Source: Blastocladiella britannica
Taxonomy: Eukaryota > Blastocladiomycota > Blastocladiomycetes > Blastocladiales > Blastocladiaceae
DNA: 26,928 nt
Direction of reading: 5' to 3'
Assembly: GCA_025349905.2 (NCBI GenBank)
Contig: MU624740.1
Location: forward strand, 1 to 26,928
Below the pieces are notes generated by a model. The model was not told the DNA's origin. It saw only the letters and a program-made list of their open reading frames with translations, and searched no databases. This document shows positions 18,829-26,928 of the stretch, piece after piece. Position 1 is the first letter of the stretch. Each line of letters begins with the position of its first letter. A program made the position numbers and the translations under genes.

Positions 18829-21292
18829 TTACTCGAACGGCAAGAAATCGCCGTTGGTGCACGTTAGCACGGAAAACACTCGGCGCGAGACGGACGATCC
18901 CACTCGCCGGGCGGACCCGTTCCTGCTGACTTCGAGGTTAGCCAGGAGCTCAGGCGCTCGGCCAGGATCCGCCTTGTACGCGCGACAAAGGGACGCAAGC
19001 GTAGGGTATTGCGCGACGATCGCCTTGGCCGTGGTTTCCGAGACTTGGGTCAGACCCGCGAGCATGTTCTTCCACGACTCGCTCATAGATTTGCCCGTGG
19101 GTACAAAGACGTCGGTGCAAAGCGAGTCGGACACGTCGGATTGTGATTTTCTGTACATATCCACTTCAAAAGTAAGTGCGGCGCAATCCGCAAAGTAAAA
19201 CACTAGGAGAACAAGTACCGGTACGGCATGGCGCCAATCTCGCAAACGAGCGACGTGAGGAACCCGGTCGTTTCCTCGCGCGACCGCGTCATGATCACGT
19301 TAATGTGATATTCTATGCCAATAAAGCAGGAGTCAGTGCCTGGGATCGACATAGAACGAAAAAAGAATCATTCCACACCAAGCCGCCAGAGTGCAATCGT
19401 GTCCATAACTACTGGCTTGGCGCTCCGGCCGTCGCTCGCAGCCGCCGCCGCGGCATCGCCCGACCTTCCTTGCACTTGCTGGCGCCACCGGCGCGCATCC
19501 GACGACTCGCGCCGCTTGATCCACGCATCCAAGTTCTCGACAATCAAGTACAAGTTACCCTTGGCCATGCACCGAGCAAATGCGGTTGGAAACGCCACCG
19601 GGTCGTCCAAGATCGCATCGGCCAGTTGGCTCCCATCCACCAACATCAGCACCGTGGTAATTCGGGTCACAATGGGTTGCGCCGAGGGCTCCCAGGTGTC
19701 GCGGTCCGCGTTGTAGGTGCGGAACGCGGAGCGCGTGAGCGTGATGCAGTCGGGAGGGGGCGCGTAACTCGCGGCCGAGACCGCGGCTCCACTCACTACC
19801 GTGGTGGCTCCCGCTTCATGCAGTGCGGCCGTGATCGCATCGAGGCCCGTCATGCGCGATTGCAGCGACGGGTGGATGTGCAAGGTCAGCTCGGCCGCGT
19901 ACGCGGTCTTCGGGAGTACCTTGTTGGCGTCGCGGTGAAGCTGTTTTGAGGCACGGCCTAGGTCAGTCCGCATCATTTACTTAAAAAAATGATAGGTGTG
20001 AGCATACCTTGCGGGCGATCTGCTCTTCCTCCCGTTGCCGTTTCGCTGCCTCCTTCTCGGCCTGCTTCTTTTCGCGCTCAATGCGCTTCTGCTCGGCAAG
20101 TTGCTCCTTCTTTTGCCGCTTCTTGTCCTTCTCCAGTTCCTGCCCAGGGGTTATATGTTAGCCCAGGATCGCGCAAAGTATTTTCAATGGGAGTACCTTT
20201 TGTCGCTTCTCTTCAGCACGCGCTTGGTCCTGTTAACACCCATCCACACGATAAGTTTAGGTAACTCAATGAAAGTCTAAAAGGACGTACTCGCTCGGCT
20301 CGCGCTTGCCCAACGTCGTCCGCCGACGCGGTCCGCTTGAGCCGTGGCCTTGATCCCGGCGCCGAGGCAGCATTGTACAGCGCTTTCTCAGCATCAGTGG
20401 CGCGCGAGGAGCCAGCAAAGATCCCGGACGCAGACTGAGATCCCAGTCCTCCTCCGCCTGCAGCAGCACCAGCGGTAATGGGCCGGGAAGCACTGCCACC
20501 CACTGCAAATAGAGACGGACCACCGTACCTCGGACGGCGTCCCCGCTTGCGAGTTACCTCCAGGACCAGATCGGGCAGCGCGTACTCGTCGGTGCTGCTC
20601 GCGGTGCCACCACCGTCGCCATCGTCACCGCCGCTGCCGCTCTGCAGTGACCGGGTAGTCTCACGGCTACCGTCACTATCGCTAGTGGGACCACTCGTGC
20701 GCGTGGTTCCGAAATCCGGCTGGTGTTGTTGGCTCCAATTGAAGCTGCTGCTGCCGCCCATTGGCTGCGAATCCTCAAGGACCACCACCGGTACAGAACG
20801 AGCCTGCGGCGGCGGCGGCGGCAGTGGTGGCAGCAGTGCTGTTGCACGTAGTTGCAGCGGCGGAAGCGGCCCGCTGTCAACGTCGTAATCGTCGTCATCG
20901 TCGCTCAAGACCAGGACGGGCGGTGGTGGCGGAGGAGGTGGAGTGATGCGCGACCGTTTTCGTGGTGGCAGGCCCTGATCGAGGGCAGGAGACGCGGCTG
21001 GGCGTGCCGAGGTCGTTCCTGCAATGGACGCTTCGTCCGAGGACGACGAGCAGAGCAAGATGGCAGCTCGGCGCGCAGGAGATGCCGTTGAGTTCCTACT
21101 TCCATTAGGATAAGACGACGACGGCGGCGGTAGACCGGCCCGGTTCGTTATTGGTGCGCGGAGTGGGACTGGCCGCGGTGGAGTGGTCCGGAACGAGTCC
21201 CGAGTGAGCTTGCGCGGCAGCGGTACCGCATTATTCCCGCCATCGTTCTCGTCCGAGTCCGAGTCGAGCATGTATACCGTGGGTTGCCGCAT
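18829..21292 (-). CDS. EME1: Crossover junction endonuclease subunit EME1
   Basis: Exons read downward: 20291-21292, 20197-20229, 20008-20139, 19379-19940, 19219-19312 and 18829-19150; 714 residues. EME1 is the non-catalytic partner of MUS81; the heterodimer cuts branched DNA such as stalled forks and nicked Holliday junctions in the nucleus. Residues 1-334 are disordered and rich in Ser, Pro and Asp. Residues about 335-390 form a charged coiled coil (EEKRQK, KDKKRQKKEQLAEQKRIERE). The ERCC4-like nuclease fold follows, with LYLIVENLDAWIKRR and EYHINVIMTRSREET, lacking the ERKxxxD active site as expected. The C-terminus has helix-hairpin-helix repeats: MLAGLTQVSETTAKAIVAQY and RRVGSSVSRRVFSVL. 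Four hydrophobic-acidic SUMO-binding-like motifs lie in the N-terminal part. Confidence 0.87.
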
Positions 21293-21854
21293 TATTTCTT
21301 GCGTAAATTTGGTTTGGGTGATTTTTGAAAAACAGACATACTTTTTTTTAGATAAAACATGCCTGTAATCCGGAAATCCGAGGAAATGGGAAAGAGCTGA
21401 AACAACGCGATCTCGATCCTGTACGACTGCAGTACAGGTTTGCCAAAAGGAAAGGCAAATCGAGAGGGTGGGGTATAAGCCCAGTTGGAAGGTAGAAGGG
21501 GGGGTTTGGGGTGGGCCAAATTATGGCATGGCCCGAGAGGAGAAAAGGAAAAAGTCAACGAAAAAGAAAAAGAGAGAGATCGATAGCCAAAAATCCGTTG
21601 GAAAGTGTTTTGCAAGTCTACTGGAAAAGGTGATCAAGTCCGATTCTGAGGAAAATGGAGAAAACATCCAAAGGAAACATGCCAGCGTCAACGGCTTAAC
21701 AATCCAGTGGAAAAGGTAGGATTTTTATTGCGGAATCGGAAAAGTTTGGCGGATTCTGGGTGACGTTCCAGTTTCCTGCAGATAGTATCTTGCCCTGTTT
21801 ATCCTGAAGCTTTTTCACTGTTCGCCGGATTTTGTTCCGACTCTCCCCAGCCGT
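21293..21854. other. 562-base intergenic stretch between EME1 start and NECAP stop
   Basis: Both neighbours run leftward, so this carries the EME1 promoter and the NECAP 3' end. The plus strand is purine-rich from about 21460 to 21600. A perfect 7-base inverted repeat lies at 21418-21438. The open frame on the plus strand at about 21468-21719 is lysine-rich with no family likeness, and its composition follows the purine bias, so I do not call it a gene. No RNA gene recognised. Confidence 0.5.
21418..21438. repeat. Perfect 7-base inverted repeat (hairpin)
   Basis: CCTGTAC and GTACAGG flank a 7-base spacer containing CTGCA. It lies about 125 bases upstream of the EME1 start codon. It could be a binding site for a dimeric factor or a chance palindrome. 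Confidence 0.6.
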
Positions 21855-22998
21855 TCAGAACGACCGCCATGCACTCTTGGACGGCGACTCGCTGCCCGGA
21901 GCCGGCGCCGAGCCACCCATCTCGAACGACGCAAAGTCTTCCCACTCGTCGCCACTGGTCCGTTTTCCATTGGCGGCCGGAGGAGCAGCAGTAACAAATG
22001 CGCCAAACGGATCCCTCGATGCCGACGCCACTGCTGCTGCAGGAGACATTGGTGGAAACGAGAACGGGGTGGCAGTGGACGCTGGAGGTGGAGGGAAAAA
22101 GCCGAATGGGGCGGCTTCACTTCCCACAGCGGCAGGAGCAGGTGCAGCAGCGGATCCGCCAGGCGCGACCTTCTTAGCCAGCTGAAACAATGACAGATTC
22201 AGTCGCCAGCATTTTTCAATAAGTAAGGGGGAGAACACGCACTCCACCAAGGTTGATCTTGATTTGCTGGCCTTCCTTGAGCGAAAAGTCCATGGCAGGA
22301 CCGGCACTCCCTCCCGAGGAAGACGACGACCCAGCAGAATCCGCCAGCGCTGCCCCAAGCTCGTACTTGACCAGTTTTGCATAGTCCTGCAGGGCCACGT
22401 TCCAGTCAAATGCATCGTTGCGGTCCGAGAACCCAAACCCGACAAATGCGCCTCGGCCGGCGGCGCGATCCCACAACTTGATGACAAAGTACCGCGACGA
22501 GTCGAGGACGCGCTCAATGTCAGTCTCGGGATCCCTGATCAGCGCCTCTCCAAATAGCTAGCGTCAAAGGAATTAGCATCACCGTTTTTCTCACCTCATC
22601 CCGCAAAGACCGTACCTCGCCAGTGGTCGAATCCTCCAGCTTGACCACGCACAGAGACCACGGCTTGGACTCGTAGTTTGCCGGGCGTGGGATATTGGCC
22701 GGTTTGGACATGAGGGACGGAGCGATCGCGGGGCCCAACGCCTTGGTCGCATGCGACGGCGACGCATACGTGACGTGCATGATGCGGAGTCGACCAATCC
22801 AGGCCTTGGACGTGTCCCATTCCGCCGCCTTGTACCCTTGCGTGCGTGTGCGCGGCGGGATCGGAAACACTTGCGCCTCTCGCTTGACGAGAAGAGTGGC
22901 TGTTTATAAATATTAAGCATAAGTGCCGGTCCAGCACCACCGAGAGCAAATTTGGGCTCGCGCGCACATTCAAGCGGCGGTGACTCGGGCGGGTTCAT
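21855..22998 (-). CDS. NECAP-like adaptin-ear-binding endocytosis protein
   Basis: Exons read downward: 22968-22998, 22616-22899, 22243-22557 and 21855-22181; 318 residues. NECAP proteins bind the AP-2 clathrin adaptor and regulate coated-pit formation. The PH-like PHear domain (about 9-180) shows ESTLLVKREAQVFPIPPR, GYKAAEWDTSKAWIGRLRI, DSSRYFVIKLWD and GAFVGFGFSDRNDAFDWNVA, all in family order. The tail is Pro/Ala-rich and holds WEDF, a WxxF motif like the one that binds the AP-2 alpha ear, and ends WRSF, a second such motif. Intron 1 (22900-22967) was set by a donor GAAT|GTGCGC: a later GT would leave only 38-41 bases and extra residues, while this one gives exact spacing to human NECAP1. 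An insert (about 20 residues) follows GRLRI. Confidence 0.9.
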
Positions 22999-23233
22999 TT
23001 TGTGCGAGTTTTGTAACGTGTGACAGTTTGTCGAGAGGAAAAAACTCAAGTCGTTGAATCTCGAGGCACCCTGGACACCAGACTGCAAGACTAAAGCAGG
23101 AACAGTGCGCACTGGCACGGACGAGGTGGATTTCGGTCCAAGCGGAGCAAAACCTAAAACCTCTCTTTCAAGGTTAGGTTTTTAGGTTTTGAATAATCAT
23201 CACCTTGCTTGACATCTCACTGGACGCTCTGGA
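22999..23233. promoter_or_regulatory. Divergent promoter of NECAP and the TRF-like gene
   Basis: The 235 bases between the two ATGs hold both promoters. The side nearest the TRF-like gene carries a telomere-repeat-like inverted repeat at 23149-23190, about 45 bases before that start codon. No TATA box is evident. Confidence 0.5.
23149..23190. repeat. Inverted repeat of TTAGG-like motifs
   Basis: The left arm AAAACCTAAAACCT (23149-23162) is the reverse complement of the right arm AGGTTTTTAGGTTTT (23176-23190) apart from one extra T; the spacer is 13 bases. With an additional AGGTT at 23171-23175 there are five AGG/CCT units in 42 bases. Motifs of this kind (AACCTA / TAGGTT) resemble telomeric repeats and teloboxes. 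Confidence 0.8.
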
Positions 23234-25552
23234 ATGGAAAACCGTCGCCACACCATTTCGGCGGCTCCACGGACCCCCGTGGCCGCCGACCGGCCCGTGA
23301 GACGCGAGCCTGCATCCGCAATGGCCGCCGTGTCATTGTCACTCATCAAATCCCAATCGAGCCCATCCATGGGTCGCACCAAACGCAAAGTGACGCCGGT
23401 TCGCCGGGCATCCAGCGCCATTTCCAACCTTGGCGCCTCGGACGATGAAGGAGCGCAGTTCAGCGATACGGACCTGAAGTTTCTTGCCGCCAGTGCTCGG
23501 AAATTGCTGCACGATGTCTACAAGGCCAATTATGAGACGAAAGAGATCAAGTTTGATCAGCGCACTACCCCGCAGATCAACCATGACATTAAGCTATTTA
23601 ATAGTATGCATTTCCAATTCACTCGTTTTGCATTCCAGGTCTCACAAAAACAAAAACAGTACTGGTCAGATTCTATGGCCCCTTGCTGGACAGCTCCTAT
23701 GAACGCACCGCGCCGCTGATCCCAACCCAACTCCACCGCGCCCTCTTTGATTGTTCACCCGAAGGCTGCTACATCATCCAACTGGCGTCCATTACTGGCC
23801 TGGTACTGTCCCCGACCGTGGCCATGTACCCCGACAACACCGACATGCACATTGACAGCGGCAGCGAGCCAATCGCCGTCACTTTTCACCATTACCGGCG
23901 TCTACTGGACGTGCTTGTGAATGTTTTTGGCCCATCAGAGAACGTTCCCGCGCACCTGGACATGGACGTGCTCACCTTGGCTTTTGACATATGCACTGCT
24001 GTATGCATATCTATTTTACATATCTGAAGGATTGAAATGAGCTCAATTACAACGACATGTTCAGCTCGAGCAATACCAAGAGGAGCCGCTTTCCCCACTT
24101 GTTCTGCCTATCCGTAAGCGTTTGAAGGAATGGTGCGCTGGCGATGCGGAAAAGTTGCAGCTCCTGACTCAGGTGCGTTTTTTGGTTTATTATTCTACTT
24201 CCCTACGTGACGATTCAACAAACATTTACGCTCTCAGTGGACTCCCCCGACCCCTGCACGGCTCTCGGATCAAGTGTACCCGCTCGACAAGGAGGTGGAC
24301 AAGATGCTTCTGAGCACGATCATGGATCTGGTACCGGTGTTTGCCGAGCAAATTGGCATCGAGGTATTCGTTATTTTCAATTATTCTACGTGTAGGCATT
24401 CGCAGTACACTGACATGGTTGTTTTCATAGAAACTGGAATCGAATTCCGAGTCGGGCAACGAGTCGGAACACGAGGACACCATCCAGTCCCCAGCTAACC
24501 CGCCAATGACGCAGCTCCCCGACGATCTCGATCTGGACGCGGAACTTCCCGAGCAACTGATGGAAGATCTGCTGGCAGCGTCCATGCTGGAACCGCCGCC
24601 GGCCAATCCCGCTGCCACCACCGCTGTTGCTGCGTCCGAGGCCACTCAAGGCCCGAGACGACTTCGGCGGCGCCGGTCCACCTCCTCCGCTGCCGCCAGT
24701 GACGACAACGACAATGACGACGTCGACGTGATTCGTCGTACTCGAAAGCGGCGCCGCGTTGATGACAGCGGATCCGAAACCCGACGGGACGAGAACGCCA
24801 TGGATGTGGATGAAGACGACGACGAGGAAGAGGACGGCGACGACGACACGCTCCTCACGCCGCGCGCCCGAACCACATTTACGCACGACGAGGTCTCGGC
24901 GGAGATTGGGTCGCCGACGCAAACGGCCACGTCTACCGCTGCGCCTCCTGAACGAGGCGGCGCGGTCACCCGTGATCTTTTGTCGCCTCCTCCTCCCGAC
25001 GCGAGTGACGATGAATACGAGCAGGACGACGAAGAGGAGGATGACGAGGAAGAAGAAGGAGAAAAAGGACACGAGAATTCCGGTGCGCCTGGTGGCAGCG
25101 AGAACGCCGGCCAAGGCACCGGCGATGGTGACCAGCCGGGATCGGAAGAGGAAGAGGAAGAGGAAGAGGGAGAGGGAGAGGGAGACCACCAGGACGCCGA
25201 AGCCGGACAACAACAAGGTCGCGCAGCCCCCGCCGACCCTGCCGCAGAAGCAGCAGCCGCAACGCCGGCACGCACCGTTCGCCGCGCGCTTTTCCCTCGC
25301 GAGCGGATTCGCTGGACGCCCGCCGACGAAGCGGTGCTGGAGGAGGCGCTGATCCGCCACGAAGGCTTACCGCACTGGACCTCGATCCTCGTCGAACAAG
25401 GAGTCGAGGGGACTATTGACAACCGGCTGGCAAAGTTTGACGTGGGCAAGAACGCGGGGCAGCGACTCAAGGAAAAGGCCCGCAATATCCGCAAGAAGCG
25501 ATTGGCCGCCGGTGAAGATCTCGGGGTATTTGCCTTGAATGGTGGCAACTGA
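23234..25552 (+). CDS. TRF/Tbf1-like telomere repeat-binding protein with C-terminal Myb telobox
   Basis: Exons 23234-23603, 23660-24000, 24065-24172, 24238-24363 and 24431-25552 give 688 residues. The N-terminal 315 residues look helical (LKFLAASARKLLHDVYKANY, LDVLVNVFG, MLLSTIMDLVPVFAEQIG) and fit the TRFH dimerisation domain in position and character, though I cannot confirm the fold. Residues about 316-600 are highly acidic and disordered, with one basic patch (RRTRKRRR) that could be a nuclear signal. Residues 605-672 form a Myb domain, RIRWTPADEAVLEEAL with the telobox LKEKARNIRKKR, very close to the VDLKDKxRN consensus of telomere-binding Myb proteins. Family members (TRF1/2, Taz1, Tbf1) bind TTAGGG-type DNA at telomeres or promoters. 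Its promoter carries TTAGG-like repeats. Confidence 0.72.
25145..25184 (+). repeat. Hexanucleotide repeat coding for a polyglutamate run
   Basis: Units of GAAGAG (about four) pass into GAGGGA (about three) within the last exon of the TRF-like gene. They encode an unbroken glutamate run followed by Glu-Gly repeats. Likely slippage-prone. Confidence 0.85.
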
Positions 25553-25616
25553 AATGCATATTTTCATTATTTATTCAAAAGATCAAGAGTCAACAGCCCA
25601 ATAAAAAAAAAAAAAT

Positions 25617-26928
25617 TCACTGTTTGCCCGACTTCATGACGGCAGATGCCAATGGCGTGGCGCTCGACGGCGCAGTGCCCTTGAGAGGGCTCGCGTTACC
25701 GCGCAGGGCCGTCCCCGCACTCTGGCTGTTGGCCATGGACGAGGAGCCAACCGTCGACATCTGCTGAATAGCTTGCTTGCAGTACTTGCACCGAACCGTC
25801 GTGGAAGCCTGGCCGCCTTCGGTGCTGTTGGCCGACTTGGTTCCAGACTCGGAAACGATCTCGGTGGTGGACTGGCCGGGACTGAACACCGCCATCACCT
25901 TGTGGCCAAAAAAGATGGCCACCACACCGATCGTGGTCAGAGACGTCAGAAGCGCAGTGATGATGTATTGGACGAGCGGCATCTGCAGCAGCAGGATCAC
26001 CGGTGCGACAACGAGGAGGGCCAGGGCTATTGTATTTACATCATGAGTGAAATTTTCACAAATGACAGAAAATAAATAATGTACCGATCGCATAGGTCGC
26101 GATGCCAATGTAGTGAGACTCGTTAAACGCGCTCTGGACATGGCGAGTCTATGATATCAAATGGGAACGTGGTTTAACGACAAAAAGTGATCTGATGAAG
26201 AAGAAAAATTGCGTACCTTCACACTCAAGAAAACGCCCGCAAGTGTCAGGAATACGACCGGGAGCGAGCAAAGCACGACCCAGTTGCCGTCAAACGAGCG
26301 AACAGTCCAAACAGTTCCACCCACAGTGAAACTAGTAATCGGAGACTTGTCCGTAACGAACCAGAGCGCCGAAAGAAGGCACTGGAGGCACGTGGTGAAG
26401 ACAATAAAACCGCTGTACTTGACCATCTTGGCCTTGACGGCACCCACCCGCTTGGCCGTAAAGATCCTGCAAAGAACGAAAAAACATGTGAGTAAGGTCC
26501 CCAAGAAAGTATGAGTGAAAAGTAACGAACGAGTAAATCATGTAGGTCTTGACAACGAGAGCCGAGAACATGAGCGAATACCCCGTGCCAACCAAAAAGG
26601 CAGTGAGCATGTACGAATTGCGACCATCGTTCTGCCAGGTGCTTGCAATCAGGCCGATATGCGCCAAGGCGGCTCCAAAGAGAATGAGAACCGCGAAACG
26701 GGGGTTGGTCGCCTTGACGACCTTTTGCTCGCGCTTGACAAAGACGAATGCCATCAAGAGGAACGTGCCAATGAGGCCCGCCGCGTTCAGGACGGTGACC
26801 ACCCATTTGATGCCGTCCGCAATCGAGCCCACCGGCGGGGGCAACGGGTCCTGGTTGGCAAACGACACCACGACACCGCCGCCCGGGTTGTTGGTGACCC
26901 CCGAGATGGCCAACAGCGTGAAGTTGGA
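25617..26928 (-). CDS. Class C G-protein-coupled receptor, GABA-B-like; N-terminus beyond window
   Basis: Exons read downward: 26531-26928 (open at the edge), 26217-26466, 26085-26148 and 25617-26026; 373 residues present. Seven membrane helices are seen: WVVTVLNAAGLIGTFLLMAF, FAVLILFGAALAHIGLI, YMLTAFLVGTGYSLMFSALV, GFIVFTTCLQCLLSALWFV, WVVLCSLPVVFLTLAGVFL, YIGIATYAIALALLVVAPV and IITALLTSLTTIGVVAIFF. The loop TRHVQSAFNESHYIG and KATNPRFAVLILFGA are typical of metabotropic GABA-B-type receptors. Such receptors carry a large extracellular ligand-binding domain upstream, here outside the window; the segment SNFTLLAISG begins the linker. The cytosolic tail is Ser/Thr-rich with a CKYC pair (residues about 285 of the part seen). 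It probably sits in the plasma membrane and senses amino acids or similar small ligands through G proteins. Confidence 0.87.

Noticed and set aside
21468..21719. Lysine-rich 83-codon frame in the EME1/NECAP gap
   Set aside because: Its composition is explained by the purine-rich strand; there is no family likeness.
24425..25548. Two long minus-strand frames opposite the TRF-like gene's last exon
   Set aside because: They are complements of the acidic repeat region, giving runs of Ser or Leu/Val. No start context or splice signals support them.
1..26928. Mobile elements, CRISPR arrays, prophage or bacterial-style operons
   Set aside because: No transposase, terminal repeats, spaced repeats or polycistronic layout seen; every convincing gene is a spliced eukaryotic one.

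Overview
The window is nuclear DNA of a flagellated (zoosporic) fungus or a close relative; this is inferred, not proven. The genes are dense and on both strands, with about 55 short GT-AG introns, mostly 49-82 bases. Several products belong to families known mainly from fungi: a Gvp36-type BAR protein, an ICE2-type ER membrane protein and an Osh6-type lipid exchanger. An axonemal dynein light chain 1 (DNAL1) and a GABA-B-like class C receptor point to a flagellated early-diverging lineage such as Blastocladiomycota or Chytridiomycota. Coding sequence is GC-rich, while introns carry A or T runs.

Layout, left to right. 1-336: left flank with a possible spliced minus-strand gene start. 337-1178 (+): enoyl-CoA hydratase/isomerase. 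1480-2306 (+): NTF2-like protein resembling fungal SigF-like proteins. 2451-3647 (+): Gvp36-like BAR protein. 3735-5217 (+): ICE2-like membrane protein. 5264-5981 (-): PTTG1IP-like PSI-domain membrane protein. 6150-7543 (+): Erv2-type sulfhydryl oxidase. 7706-9293 (-): Osh6/ORP8-like lipid transfer protein. 9503-12006 (-): TBL1/Sif2-like LisH-WD40 protein. 12672-13056 (-): complex I subunit NDUFB10. 13421-14278 (+): RNA polymerase subunit RPB5. 14423-15082 (-): TRM112. 15292-16159 (+): DNAL1. 16463-18753 (+): transketolase. 18829-21292 (-): EME1. 21855-22998 (-): NECAP. 23234-25552 (+): telomere-repeat-binding-factor-like protein with a C-terminal Myb telobox. 25617-26928 (-): class C GPCR, cut by the right edge.

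This is housekeeping content rather than a pathway cluster. It covers secretory and ER membrane biology (Erv2, ICE2, Osh6, BAR protein, NECAP), gene expression (RPB5, TBL1, TRM112), genome maintenance (EME1, TRF-like), energy and carbon metabolism (NDUFB10, transketolase, ECH) and the flagellum (DNAL1). Three gene pairs are divergent over 209-364 bases (NDUFB10/RPB5, TRM112/DNAL1, NECAP/TRF-like). Convergent pairs end only 46-162 bases apart. No mobile element, tRNA, rRNA, CRISPR array or new multi-gene system was found.

The most interesting points are a telomere-repeat-like inverted repeat in the promoter of the TRF-like gene, a first coding exon of DNAL1 consisting only of ATG, a likely 12-base microexon in the Osh6-like gene, four SUMO-interaction-like motifs in the EME1 N-terminus, and an outsized TRM112 intron that may hold a box C/D RNA. 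All exon structures were derived by hand from splice signals, frame continuity and family conservation.
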